Assembly (NCBI GenBank): GCA_016192705.1
Contig: JACPTQ010000009.1
Coordinates: forward strand, 1-64,000
Origin: Deltaproteobacteria bacterium
Lineage (GTDB): Bacteria; Myxococcota; JACPTQ01
Length of the DNA: 64,000 nucleotides
Direction: 5' to 3'
Shown here: in pieces, positions 26,052 through 35,110 of the stretch
How the letters are laid out: every line of letters starts with the position of its first letter
Numbering within the stretch: position 1 is the stretch's first letter
Translations under genes and position numbers: made by a program
Notes under the pieces: model-generated
Told to the model about the DNA's origin: nothing
Databases searched by the model: none
Seen by the model: only the letters and a program-made list of their open reading frames with translations

Positions 26052-27238
26052 CGTTCCCCAGCCCTTTCGACCACCATCGCGACCGCTTCGCCACCCCCGA
26101 TGCAGAGCGAAGCCAAGCCCCGCTTAGCTTTCCGCGCCGCCATCGCGTACAAGAGCGTCACCAAAATCCGAGAGCCCGAAGCACCGATCGGGTGACCGAG
26201 CGCGACGGCGCCACCGTTCACATTGACGCGCGCCGCATCGAGCCCGAGCTTTCGGTTGTTCGCGAGCGCAACGACCGCAAACGCTTCGTTGATTTCCCAA
26301 AGGTCGATGTCGCCCTTTGCGAACCCCGCGCGCGCAAGCGTCCGATCGATCGCGACCGCCGGCGCCGTCGTAAACCACTCGGGCGCCTGCGCCGCCTGCC
26401 CGTACGCGACGATCTTCGCGAGCGGCGCAAGTCCGCGCCTCTTCGCGACGTCGGCCGCCATCACCACAACCGCCGCGGCGCCATCGTTCAACTTGCTCGA
26501 ATTCCCGGCTGTGACCGTGCCGCCCTCGGCCTGAAACGCCGGCCGCAACGTCCGCAGCTTCTCGAGCGGCGCCGCGAACGGCTCTTCGTCGGTGTCGACG
26601 ACCACGCTCTCACCCTTTCGGCCGGGCAGCGCCACCGCGACGATTTCACTTTTGAAGGCCCCCGTTTCGACCGCCGTCTTCGCGCGTCGATAGCTCTCAA
26701 GTGCATACGAATCCTGGTCCTCGCGCGAAACACCACACTCACGCGCGCAGAGCTCGGCCGCGTTCCCCATGTGAAAATTGTTGTAGACGTCCCAAAGCCC
26801 GTCTTTGATGACGCCGTCGACAACTTGCCCGTGCCCAAGCCGATACCCGCCGCGCGCTTTGTCGAGGTAGTACGGCACGTTCGACATCGATTCGATCCCG
26901 CCCGCAACGACGACATCGGCGTCACCCGCGCCCACGGTCTGCGCCGCGAGCATGACGGTCTTTAGCCCCGATCCGCAAACCTTGTTGACCGTCGCGGTCG
27001 GCACGCTGTTTGGAATGCCCGACGCGAGCGCCACTTGCCGCGCGGGCGACTGCCCCAGGCCGGCCGGAAGAACGTTGCCAATATAGACTTCGCCAACATC
27101 GTCGGGTTTGACCGACGCGCGCGCAAGCGCCTCCTTCACGGCCGTCGCGCCAAGCTGTGGCGCGCTCACCGTCGCGAGTTTTCCTTGGAACGAGCCGATC
27201 GGCGTTCGAGCGGCACCAACGATCCAAACTTCACGCAT
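26048..27238 (-). CDS. atoB: Acetyl-CoA acetyltransferase (thiolase)
   Basis: 396 aa, standard length. The active-site Cys lies in VNKVCGSGLKTVML, the His in GHPIGASGSRI and the second Cys in LCIGGGEAVAM; GGIESMSNVPYYL and WEINEAFAVV are also present. It begins MREVWIVGAARTPIGSF. It cleaves acetoacetyl-CoA to two acetyl-CoA (or condenses them). First gene of an overlapping operon with the two CoA-transferase subunits. Confidence 0.95.
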   Translation of the reverse strand: MREVWIVGAARTPIGSFQGKLATVSAPQLGATAVKEALARASVKPDDVGEVYIGNVLPAGLGQSPARQVALASGIPNSVPTATVNKVCGSGLKTVMLAAQTVGAGDADVVVAGGIESMSNVPYYLDKARGGYRLGHGQVVDGVIKDGLWDVYNNFHMGNAAELCARECGVSREDQDSYALESYRRAKTAVETGAFKSEIVAVALPGRKGESVVVDTDEEPFAAPLEKLRTLRPAFQAEGGTVTAGNSSKLNDGAAAVVVMAADVAKRRGLAPLAKIVAYGQAAQAPEWFTTAPAVAIDRTLARAGFAKGDIDLWEINEAFAVVALANNRKLGLDAARVNVNGGAVALGHPIGASGSRILVTLLYAMAARKAKRGLASLCIGGGEAVAMVVERAGER

Positions 27239-27316
27239 GGTTCACCTCCGTCTGACTCGTGAAAGAACTAACCCCGCCCCATCGAGCTGTCAATCGCGCA
27301 CGCCCGCAAAAACCTG

Positions 27317-27835
27317 CTACAGCGCGCGGCTTTTCATATGTTCGCGCGCGAGCTCCGCGTAGCTCGCCGCCGACCGGTGAAGCCCCGCAATTTCGTCCGA
27401 GGTCAACTCGCGCTTCACCCGCGCCGGCATCCCAAGCACCAAGGTCCGTGGCGGAATCTTCATCCCCTCGGGCACAACCGCCCCCGCGCCGACGAGCGCC
27501 TCATCGCCCACTTCGGCGGCGTCCATCACGATCGCGCCGATCCCAACGAGCGCGTGGTTCCCGACCGAGCACGCGTGGAGCGTCGCGTGGTGGCCGACCG
27601 TCACACCCTCGCCGACCGTGCAGCCGTACTTGCCCTTGCGCGCGTGGACCATCACAAAATCTTGGAGGTTCGTGCGGGCGCCGATTCGAATCGCCTCGAC
27701 GTCACCGCGAACAACGCTTTGGTACCAGATGCTCGCCTCGGCGCCGATTTCGACGCGGCCAATGACGATGGCGCTCTCAGCGACAAAAACGGTCGGGTGA
27801 ATGGTCGGCTCGAAGTTCAGGTATGAGCGAATCAT
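27317..27835 (-). CDS. Gamma-carbonic-anhydrase-like hexapeptide protein
   Basis: 172 aa from the ATG at 27835 (MIRSYLNFEPTIHPTVFV), which begins exactly where family similarity does; the open frame to 27931 adds an unrelated stretch. A left-handed beta-helix of hexapeptide repeats is visible (VIGRVEIG, SIWYQSVVRGDVEAIRIG, NLQDFVMVHA). Zinc-type histidines lie in MVHA and VGHHATLHAC. A C-terminal helix follows (EIAGLHRSAASYAELAREHM). Length and motifs match the YrdA/CaiE-like branch, whose carbonic anhydrase activity is often unproven. Transcribed alone; divergent from the aminotransferase gene. Confidence 0.88.
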   Translation of the reverse strand: MIRSYLNFEPTIHPTVFVAESAIVIGRVEIGAEASIWYQSVVRGDVEAIRIGARTNLQDFVMVHARKGKYGCTVGEGVTVGHHATLHACSVGNHALVGIGAIVMDAAEVGDEALVGAGAVVPEGMKIPPRTLVLGMPARVKRELTSDEIAGLHRSAASYAELAREHMKSRAL

Positions 27836-28102
27836 GCGGCCTCCGTCCGCGCGCAGGTAGAACACCGACCGCCGTGAAAAGCAAGGGATCGTTGCAACCA
27901 AACCGTGAAACATGTTGACAGCTGTGGCCATTTAACCACACACGACGCCTCCAACCTAAAAAATGCCTCCTAAATTCACTAGGGTTTTTGCTCGCGTGTC
28001 CGGCCTATGGATTGCTTATAGCGACATCAACTATTGGTCTATCTTCCGTCGGTCGGCCAAAATGTGGTGAGGCGGGTTGCGCAAGCTCGAGAGGAGTTGT
28101 TG

Positions 28103-29458
28103 ATGGCGCGGAAGCGGAACAGTTCGAAGGGCGGGGGGAACGGCAAGGTCGATATCACGCTGTTTGAGAAGCGAATTCGACGGGGGCTGCAGCAGGGGCG
28201 CGATCTTCTCGCGGAGATCGTCACGCGAACGGCGCCAAAGCCCGGGGCTCGAATTGACGCGCGCGTCGCCGACGCAACCGAAATTCGAACGAACGGCTAC
28301 ATTGAGAAACTGCTCGAGCACAAGGAGTACCCGAAATATGTCCTTTTGAATCCGGGGCCCGTGCAGACGACGGCGCAGGTGAAAAATGCGCTCGTGCAAC
28401 ACGACATCTGCCACCGCGACAGCGACTTTTCGGACATCTTGAGATCCGTCGAAGAAAAGTTGCTCAACGTGATGGGCGCTGAGGGGAATCACCGCGCGTT
28501 CGTTATTACGGGATCGGGGACGAGCGGAATGGAGTGCGCGATATCGTCGGCGATCCCCGAGGGGAAAAAGCTCGTCGTCGTGTCGAACGGGGCGTTCGGC
28601 GACCGCATCGGCGAAATTGCGGAGCTGCACCGGATTCCGGTCGTCGACGTGCGATTTTCGTGGGCGCATCCGGTGCGCGTCGCCGAAGTTGAGCGCGCGC
28701 TTGCGGACCCGGATGTTTTCGCGGTCGCGATGGTGCACCATGAAACGTCGATCGGCTTGCTAAATCCGATTCGCGACCTGGGGCGGCTCGCGGCGAAATA
28801 CGACAAACTGTTCATCGTCGATTGCGTGTCGTCGCTCGGCGGCGAACGGTTTTCGCTTGAGCTGGACCAGATCGACATCGCCGTGTCGAGCGCGAACAAG
28901 TGCCTTCACGCGGTGAGCGGACTCGCGGTCGTCGCCGTCCATCAGCGCGTCTGGGATCGCATTCGCGATGTGCGGCCGCGCGTTTATTATTTGGATTTGA
29001 AGCGATACATGCGCTACGCCGTTGACCTCGAGCAAACGCCATTTACGCCAGCGGTCAACACGCTTTTTGCGCTCGACCGTGCGCTCGGAGAATTGCTCGC
29101 GGAGGGCGTCGAGGAGCGCATCAAGCGGTACGAATCGCTCAACGCGCTTATCCGGCGTGGACTTGCGGGCCTCGGCGTCGAGCCGTTTACTGAAACTGGG
29201 TGCGAATCGCACACCATCTCATCGTTTTTCACGCCAGAGAGCATCGCGTTCGACGACCTTTATCGCGAACTGAAAAACCGCGGCTTCATCATTTACAACG
29301 CGAAGGAGCATCTGAAAGACCGCGTCTTCCAAGTCGCCAACATGGGCGCCCTCACGCGCGGCATGATCTACGATTTTCTGTTCCACTTCGAGCAGGTCTT
29401 AAAGCAGCACCAGCGATCCGTCGCGAAGCAATCGCGCGCGCACCTCGCAGTCATCTGA
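28103..29458 (+). CDS. Class V aminotransferase, PhnW-like
   Basis: 451 aa from the ATG at 28103 (MARKRNSSKGGG), which has a strong GAGAGGAG ribosome site; an earlier in-frame ATG at 28034 lacks one. The first 60 residues are a basic extension. The catalytic core starts at LLNPGPVQTTAQVKNAL and continues with CHRDSDFSDIL, TGSGTSGMEC and FIVDCVSSLGG. The PLP-binding Lys lies in SSANKCLHAVSGLAVV. The closest resemblance is to 2-aminoethylphosphonate-pyruvate transaminase and alanine-glyoxylate-type enzymes. No phosphonate genes are nearby, so the substrate is open. Confidence 0.85.
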   Translation: MARKRNSSKGGGNGKVDITLFEKRIRRGLQQGRDLLAEIVTRTAPKPGARIDARVADATEIRTNGYIEKLLEHKEYPKYVLLNPGPVQTTAQVKNALVQHDICHRDSDFSDILRSVEEKLLNVMGAEGNHRAFVITGSGTSGMECAISSAIPEGKKLVVVSNGAFGDRIGEIAELHRIPVVDVRFSWAHPVRVAEVERALADPDVFAVAMVHHETSIGLLNPIRDLGRLAAKYDKLFIVDCVSSLGGERFSLELDQIDIAVSSANKCLHAVSGLAVVAVHQRVWDRIRDVRPRVYYLDLKRYMRYAVDLEQTPFTPAVNTLFALDRALGELLAEGVEERIKRYESLNALIRRGLAGLGVEPFTETGCESHTISSFFTPESIAFDDLYRELKNRGFIIYNAKEHLKDRVFQVANMGALTRGMIYDFLFHFEQVLKQHQRSVAKQSRAHLAVI

Positions 29459-29483
29459 TCCGGGACGCTGCCACCCAAAGTCG

Positions 29484-29511
29484 TTGACAATCTGGCGCAA
29501 ATGTTTATATT
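29484..29511 (+). promoter_or_regulatory. Strong sigma-70 promoter of the small membrane protein gene
   Basis: A perfect -35 TTGACA at 29484-29489 is followed after 16 bases by TATATT at 29506-29511. Transcription should start near 29518. That leaves a 5' leader of about 26 bases with a GGGGGAAA ribosome site before the ATG at 29545. This is among the best sigma-70 promoter matches in the window. Confidence 0.72.
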
Positions 29512-29544
29512 GCCTACTTCACTGCGCGCCAAAGGGGGAAACGA

Positions 29545-29796
29545 ATGGCAACTGACAATGGAATCGGTCGCGTGAAAAGTTTCGTCGACAAGAACCTGTT
29601 CGTGGTCGGTCTCGCAACCCTTCTCATCTCAGTTAGCCTGGTTGCCATCTTGATCATTAACCCGGGCGCACTCACCTCTTTCAGCGATGGACCGTTTGCC
29701 AAGGGAATGAAAGCCGGCGTTGGCCTTGGCGCGGCGCTATGCTTCGCGGCCTTCCTCTATACGATTATCCGCGCGCTTCGGTTGCGCAAGCGGTGA
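29545..29796 (+). CDS. Small two-helix membrane protein, unknown
   Basis: 83 aa. It begins MATDNGIGRVKSFVDKN. It has two hydrophobic segments, about 18-40 (LFVVGLATLLISVSLVAILI) and 58-75 (GVGLGAALCFAAFLYTII), and ends in a basic RALRLRKR tail. A purine-rich ribosome site (AAAGGGGGAAACGA) sits directly before the ATG, and a near-consensus promoter lies upstream. This supports a real, probably well expressed gene. I do not recognise the family. It lies between the aminotransferase and the convergent mutase gene. Confidence 0.7.
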   Translation: MATDNGIGRVKSFVDKNLFVVGLATLLISVSLVAILIINPGALTSFSDGPFAKGMKAGVGLGAALCFAAFLYTIIRALRLRKR

Positions 29797-29872
29797 AGAT
29801 AACTCTCTCGGTTGCTGAATTTCAGCGGCACCTACAGCCTCGCGCAGGTTCATCCAATCGCCGCGCAAGTCT

Positions 29873-31438
29873 TTACGGCCGGTAGCGGCCCCAGACCGCG
29901 GCGATGGCGTCGACGATCTCGCCGGTCGTCGCGTAAGCGCGCACAGCGGCGATGATGGGGGGGATCTGTGCGTCGCCACGCTCGGTCGCTGTACGGACGT
30001 CGGCGAGAGCGCCGGAGACGGCGTCGTTGTCGCGCCGCGCACGCAGGGTGTGCAGTTTCTCGATCTGCGCGGCCTCGGCGGCCGGGTCGAGTGGAAACCG
30101 CGCGAGACGGCTTTGCTCGAGACGCTGAAACGCGTTGACGCCCACGACCACGCGCGCGCCGCTTTCGATTTCGCACTGGGCCCGGTACGCCTCGTCGTCG
30201 ATGGCGCGCTGCATGAACCCATTTTCGATCGCCGCAACCGCGCCGCCCATCGCGTCGATCTCGTCGATGAGAGCGACGGCGCGCTTTTCAAGCTCGTCGG
30301 TCAGCGCTTCGACGTAGTACGAGCCGCCCAAGGGATCGGCGACATCGGCGACGCCGGTTTCGTGTGCGAGAATCTGCTGCGTCCGCAACGCAATTTCTTG
30401 CGACTCTTCGGTGGGTATTGAGATCGCTTCGTCGCGACACGACAGCGCGAGCGACTGCACGCCGCCCAAAACCGCCGCCATCGCCTGATACGCCGCGCGA
30501 ACAACATTGTTCTCTGGTTGTTGCAACGTCAGCGTCGCGCCCCCCGTTTGCGAATGCGTGCGAAGCTGCCACGATCGCGGATCGCGCGCCCCGAACCTCT
30601 CGCGTAGGATGCGCGCCCAAAGCCGCCGCAGCGCCCGATACTTCGCGACCTCTTCGAAAAAATGGTTATGCGTGTTGAAAATCCACGAGATGCGCGGCGC
30701 GAACGTGTCGACGGCCACGCCCCATGCGCGCGTCGCGTCGACATAGGCGATCGCGTTCGACACCGCAAACGCCATCTCCTGCACCGCCGTCGAACCCGCA
30801 TCGCGCATGTGATAGCCCGACGCGCTGATCGGGTTCCACTTGGGCAACTCGCGCGCCGAGTACGCGATAAGCTCCGCGGCAAGCCGCAGCGCATGACGCG
30901 GAGGAAAAATGTACGTGCCGCGTGCGACGTACTCCTTCAAGACGTCGTTTTGCGTCGTGCCCGAAAGCTGCGCAAGCGGCACGCCGCGCTTCTCCGCAGC
31001 GACGACATACATCGCGAGCAGAATCGCCGCGGGCGCGTTGATCGTCATCGACGTCGACACGTCGCCGAGCGGAATACCGTCGAACAACTCCTCCATGTCG
31101 GCGAGCGACGAAATCGAAACGCCGACCTTGCCGACTTCACCCTCAGCGTTCGGGTGATCCGCGTCGTATCCGTTCTGCGTCGGCAAATCGAACGCCGTCG
31201 AGAGCCCCGTCTGCCCGTTCGCGAGAAGGTATTTAAACCGCGTATTGGTTTCACGCGCCGTCCCCGTGCCCGCGTATTGGCGCATTGTCCAAAGGCGCTT
31301 GCGATACATCTCGGCGTGAATCCCACGCGTGTACGGGTACTCGCCCGGCGCACCAAGATGGGCGTTCCGCGCGTCGCCCCCTGAATAAACATTTTCGAGC
31401 GGAATGTGCGATGACGTCTCTCGAGGTTTGTCAGCCAT
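29873..31438 (-). CDS. Methylmalonyl-CoA mutase, large (catalytic) subunit without B12 domain
   Basis: 521 aa from the ATG at 31438 (MADKPRETSS); the longer frame to 31909 lacks homology. It carries the TIM-barrel substrate-binding part of acyl-CoA mutases: RQYAGTGTARETN, TAFDLPTQNGYDADHP, SGTTQNDVLKEYVARGTYIF and RTHSQTGGATLT. The Tyr of RQYAG and the Arg of VARGTYI match methylmalonyl-CoA rather than isobutyryl-CoA mutases. The cobalamin-binding DxHxxG domain is absent, so a separate small subunit must exist elsewhere. It would interconvert methylmalonyl-CoA and succinyl-CoA in propionate metabolism. It follows the transporter gene on the same strand after 53 bases. Confidence 0.9.
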   Translation of the reverse strand: MADKPRETSSHIPLENVYSGGDARNAHLGAPGEYPYTRGIHAEMYRKRLWTMRQYAGTGTARETNTRFKYLLANGQTGLSTAFDLPTQNGYDADHPNAEGEVGKVGVSISSLADMEELFDGIPLGDVSTSMTINAPAAILLAMYVVAAEKRGVPLAQLSGTTQNDVLKEYVARGTYIFPPRHALRLAAELIAYSARELPKWNPISASGYHMRDAGSTAVQEMAFAVSNAIAYVDATRAWGVAVDTFAPRISWIFNTHNHFFEEVAKYRALRRLWARILRERFGARDPRSWQLRTHSQTGGATLTLQQPENNVVRAAYQAMAAVLGGVQSLALSCRDEAISIPTEESQEIALRTQQILAHETGVADVADPLGGSYYVEALTDELEKRAVALIDEIDAMGGAVAAIENGFMQRAIDDEAYRAQCEIESGARVVVGVNAFQRLEQSRLARFPLDPAAEAAQIEKLHTLRARRDNDAVSGALADVRTATERGDAQIPPIIAAVRAYATTGEIVDAIAAVWGRYRP

Positions 31439-31491
31439 GCGCATCAAGCGGTAACACGCGCCGCGCGCGCGCCGCAACCATCGCCGCGCGA

Positions 31492-32994
31492 TTACGAGAG
31501 AAAGAGCGGAACGAAAGCGTATGCGTATAGCGTGAGAAGCGCGATTGCGATGAGGTCCAGCACAAAGCCCGCGCGAATCATCGTGCGGAGGCGAATGTAG
31601 CCGCTCCCAAAAACGATCGCGTTCGGCGGCGTTCCAGCGGGGAGCATGAAGTCGCACGAGGCGCCGAGCGCACTTGCCGTGAGGACGGGGAGGTTGGGCG
31701 GCAAGACGTTCAGCATGACGTTGATGGTTGCCGTATTCGATGCGACCGCCGAAAGAAACACCGTTGCGAATGTTGCGATGCCAATCTGCGACAAGAGCGA
31801 GAGATCGCGGAGTCCCGATAGCGCACTTGCGGTGATGACGCCAAGGCCGCTCCCTTCGATCGCTGCGGCGAGCGAGAAACTGCCGCCGAGCAGCACGAGC
31901 GTTCCCCACGGCGCGCGCCGAAGAGCGCGAAACGACAAGACGCGAAGCGCGATGAGCGACAGCGCGGCGAGAATGGCGATGGTGGCCTCGACGTGTTTAC
32001 CAAGCAGTTTGAATCCGGTCCCCAGCACACCGTTCATAAGCGGCGCGAGCACAGAGCGAATCGGATCGGCGCCGATCCAAAGGGCGGCCGCGGCAAGAAA
32101 CACGAGCGCCACGCGCTTTTCCGCACGGGATATGGGCCCCAGCGACGCAAGCGTGCGCGCGATCGCGTCACGCCCCCGGGTTTCGGCGAGACCATCGCGC
32201 CGCGCGATTCGCCAAAGCACCATCCACACGATCGGCAAGAAAAGGCAAACGAACGGCAGCCCGACCGCCGCGTATTCGAGAAAGCCGATGTCACGCCCAA
32301 GCTTTGCCGAAACAAATCCAACGAAGATCGAATTCGTTCCCGTCCCGATTTTCGTTCCGATGCCACCGACGTTCGACGCATACGCAACGGCGAGCATGAC
32401 CGCCGCGCCAAAACTCGCGAGGCGCGCCTTCCCGCTCTCGAACTCGATTTCGCGCACGAGCGCCAGCCCGATCGGCATCATCATCACGGCGGTCGCGGTG
32501 TTCGAAATCCAAAGCGACACCGCAGCCGTCGCGACGATCATCCCGATCAACAGCCGACGCGGCGACGACCCGATGCGCCGCATGATGTGAAGCGCCACGC
32601 GCCGATGTAAGTTCTGCTCTTCCATCGCGGCGCCGAGCGCGATACCACCCATGAATAGAAAAATGTACGCGTCAACGTACGGCAACGCCGCGTCGACCAA
32701 TCCGCGCGCGACCCCGTTGCCAAAAACGTCGAGCGCGGGGAAAAGCGCAAGCGGGAGAGCCGCCGTCCACGCGATCGGAATCGCCTCGGTGAACCACAAG
32801 ACCGCCATCAGCGCGAACACCGCCGCGGCCAGCGCCGGGCGATCGCCATACGCCGCAGCCGAATCGCGGAGCCCCAGCGGCGCAAACGCTACGACGCAAA
32901 ACAGCGCGACGGCGACGCCGCAAGAAACAACCCTCCCACGCGTCACAACAGCCACGCGGCTTTGACGGCTCTTACCAAAACGATCGACCCACAC
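31492..32994 (-). CDS. DASS/SLC13-family sodium-coupled anion transporter
   Basis: 500 aa with about 11-12 hydrophobic segments. Family signatures are WFTEAIPIAWTAALPL, the two SNT motifs (LWISNTATAVMMMPI; AVASNTATINVMLNVL) and the substrate loops GTKIGTGTN and LPAGTPPNAIVFGSG. It probably imports dicarboxylates such as succinate, or sulfate, with sodium. The start lies 2 bases after the stop of the glycosyltransferase upstream, so it may be read through from the polysaccharide operon. The mutase gene downstream makes a C4-dicarboxylate role plausible but unproven. Confidence 0.88.
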   Translation of the reverse strand: MWVDRFGKSRQSRVAVVTRGRVVSCGVAVALFCVVAFAPLGLRDSAAAYGDRPALAAAVFALMAVLWFTEAIPIAWTAALPLALFPALDVFGNGVARGLVDAALPYVDAYIFLFMGGIALGAAMEEQNLHRRVALHIMRRIGSSPRRLLIGMIVATAAVSLWISNTATAVMMMPIGLALVREIEFESGKARLASFGAAVMLAVAYASNVGGIGTKIGTGTNSIFVGFVSAKLGRDIGFLEYAAVGLPFVCLFLPIVWMVLWRIARRDGLAETRGRDAIARTLASLGPISRAEKRVALVFLAAAALWIGADPIRSVLAPLMNGVLGTGFKLLGKHVEATIAILAALSLIALRVLSFRALRRAPWGTLVLLGGSFSLAAAIEGSGLGVITASALSGLRDLSLLSQIGIATFATVFLSAVASNTATINVMLNVLPPNLPVLTASALGASCDFMLPAGTPPNAIVFGSGYIRLRTMIRAGFVLDLIAIALLTLYAYAFVPLFLS

Positions 32995-32996
32995 TC

Positions 32997-34115
32997 TTAT
33001 CTCGACGATGTTGCCAGAAGCATATCAACGGTTTGCGTCGCCGTTTTGTCCCATGTGAAAGCGCGACTGCGCGCGAGAGCCGCCTCGCGCAATCGTTGTT
33101 TTTCACCGTCCGCGCTCTCAACGAGCTCTGCCATAACGTTCGCGAGGTCGATGGCGTTGCCCCCATCGTAATAACAGCACGAATCTTTGTAGAACTCAGG
33201 CATCGGCGGCGTCTTCGTCGAGATGCAGAGGCAGCCGTGGCTCATCGCCTCAAGAACCGTATTCGGACAAGCCTCCGCGCGACTCGTCGTGATTGAGACG
33301 CGGCAATTCATGTAGCACCAAGCCATCTCAACGGGCGACAGATGTCCGAGCCAAACAACTAAGTTCGCGACTCCGCACCGTTCAGCCAAGCCCGCCATCG
33401 CCCTCAAATACTGGTGTTGCGCGGTTTCGAATCCCCCGGCGATCGCGAGCGGAATCTCGATCCCCCGCAGTTTCAAGTGCGCAACCGCCTCAACAGCGTC
33501 CTCTAATCCCCGGGCCGGCCGAATCGATCCCGCTGTAAACGCAAACCGCCCGGGGGTAAGCGCCCCCGCAGAGACCGGCGAACAAGCGGAAACCCCGCCC
33601 GCATGGTCTTCGACACCGTGGTAAATGACCGACACCTTTTCCGCCGAAATTCCCCATCGCCGCACGAGGAACTCCTTGACGTGCGCCGAGACCGCAATAA
33701 CGGACGTCGCCGCGCGGCACGCATGACGGCTTGCGGCGCATCGTGCGAGATTTCGAAGTTTCTCGGGCCAGGGATTTCCCGCAAACGGCGCCTCAAGCGG
33801 CTCCATATTTCGCACCATGATCGCCGTTGGTGTCCCCGTTTCGAGGTGTCGAGATGTTGGGATGAACACGACGTTGGGGTTTATCTCTTGGAGGCGGCGG
33901 TTCAACGAGGGATACCCACGCCACGGGTCGTCGCGTGGCCAACATTCGGCGCCGAGCGCACGAAACGCTGGAGCCTCCACAAACTCCGGAGGCACAAAAA
34001 CATTCATCGCGCCGATTCGGGCATCGCGCCGCATCCGTGGGACGACGGCTGAGAGGTATTTTTGGTACCCACCGCTCAAGCCACCGCTGGTCAAATTGAC
34101 CAGCGCCACCTTCAA
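32997..34115 (-). CDS. Family 4 glycosyltransferase
   Basis: 372 aa from a TTG at 34115 (MKVALVNLTSGGLSGGYQKY). An excellent GGAGGA lies 6 bases upstream, and the TTG overlaps the stop of the preceding methyltransferase (TTGA). The GT-B fold is recognisable: N-terminal glycine-rich TSGGLSGG, the ISAEKVSVIYHGVE hinge and the C-terminal nucleotide-sugar motif SRAEACPNTVLEAMSHG (EX7E). Cytoplasmic, probably adding one sugar to a lipid-linked repeat unit. Part of a minus-strand operon with the asparagine-synthase-like and methyltransferase genes. Confidence 0.88.
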   Translation of the reverse strand: MKVALVNLTSGGLSGGYQKYLSAVVPRMRRDARIGAMNVFVPPEFVEAPAFRALGAECWPRDDPWRGYPSLNRRLQEINPNVVFIPTSRHLETGTPTAIMVRNMEPLEAPFAGNPWPEKLRNLARCAASRHACRAATSVIAVSAHVKEFLVRRWGISAEKVSVIYHGVEDHAGGVSACSPVSAGALTPGRFAFTAGSIRPARGLEDAVEAVAHLKLRGIEIPLAIAGGFETAQHQYLRAMAGLAERCGVANLVVWLGHLSPVEMAWCYMNCRVSITTSRAEACPNTVLEAMSHGCLCISTKTPPMPEFYKDSCCYYDGGNAIDLANVMAELVESADGEKQRLREAALARSRAFTWDKTATQTVDMLLATSSR

Positions 34116-35110
34116 GATTGATCCTCCGCGGGTTTCACCCCGCGACCAACAAGGACGCCGCGCCGAAAGACCTCGACGTTGGTGAACCCGATTTGCGCAA
34201 ACCAGGTTTCGAGCGTTCCCGCGGTTTGCGGCTGATCGTACGTTGGCGCAAGCATGTCGAACGTATCGAGAATCGCCCACTCCTTCTGTTGCGCGCGCGA
34301 CAACGGAATGACGCCGTCGTAATTGGCGACCGGCAGCGCATACTTCAGCTTTTGCCCAACATAGGGGACTTTGCCCAATCGAACGCTGACCGGAAGAAGG
34401 ACCGTCACCATCGCCTCAACCAGTCGAAACAGCCGCTCGCTGTTCATTCGCTTCGTGACCGGCCGAATCCAGTACTTTGACCAAAGGGCGTTGAGCAGCA
34501 ACCGAGGATAAATGTCAACGGCCAACCTCCCACTCGGTTTAAGGGGCCCCGCAAGCGCCTTGAACGCGCGCTCGACGTCGGGTGTGTGCTGCAAAACCCC
34601 GAGGCAGTAAACAAAGTCGAAAGCGTTCTGCTTGAACGGGAGATGATAGACGTCACCTTGAACCCCGTGAAGTTGGGTCTCGCGTTCGAGGTTTTTCACG
34701 CACGCGTCGACCGCGCTTGAACGATCCATCGCGACAACGTGGGCGCCAGCTTTCACCGCAACTTCCGCAAAGCGACCGGCGCCGTACCCAACATCGAGGA
34801 CCCACTTCCCGCGAAGTTCCTCGGGCGACCAACCTGACGACTCGAAAAATCGGTCGCGCGACAGCGTCAACCCCGCGTGGCTGTCGAGCTGCGTGCGCGC
34901 AAAGCGATTCCATTGAAAACCGAAACTCTGCGTGTAGTCGTCTGTCGGCACAAACCGCAGAATCCCATTGACAACAGGGTATTCCTGACGACAAGCCTCG
35001 CACCGAACGGCGCCGTCTTGAATCTCGGCGCCCGAGTTCGAACCGGCCGTCCACGCGATGTCGCCAGCGCACTTGGGACAACAAAGCACGTCAAGGAGTT
35101 CGCGTTTCAT
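34112..35110 (-). CDS. Class I methyltransferase with N-terminal zinc ribbon
   Basis: 332 aa from the ATG at 35110 (MKRELLDVLCCPKC), overlapping the previous stop by 4 bases. A Trm112-like zinc ribbon (CCPKC...CEACRQEYPVVNGI) precedes a SAM-binding domain: WVLDVGYGAGRFAEVA, VVAMDRSS and FDFVYCLGVLQHTPD. The length and the zinc ribbon are common in methyltransferases of surface polysaccharide clusters. It probably O- or N-methylates a sugar. The downstream glycosyltransferase is translationally coupled. Confidence 0.87.
   Translation of the reverse strand: MKRELLDVLCCPKCAGDIAWTAGSNSGAEIQDGAVRCEACRQEYPVVNGILRFVPTDDYTQSFGFQWNRFARTQLDSHAGLTLSRDRFFESSGWSPEELRGKWVLDVGYGAGRFAEVAVKAGAHVVAMDRSSAVDACVKNLERETQLHGVQGDVYHLPFKQNAFDFVYCLGVLQHTPDVERAFKALAGPLKPSGRLAVDIYPRLLLNALWSKYWIRPVTKRMNSERLFRLVEAMVTVLLPVSVRLGKVPYVGQKLKYALPVANYDGVIPLSRAQQKEWAILDTFDMLAPTYDQPQTAGTLETWFAQIGFTNVEVFRRGVLVGRGVKPAEDQS

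Noticed and set aside
27905-27935. TTGACA at about 27914 and TGTGG...CCACA inverted repeat between the carbonic anhydrase-like and aminotransferase genes
   Set aside because: No -10 at a proper distance from TTGACA, and the inverted repeat has only 5-base arms; too weak to annotate.
31439-31909. N-terminal extension of the mutase frame
   Set aside because: No mutase similarity, and it overlaps the transporter coding region; the ATG at 31438 is used.
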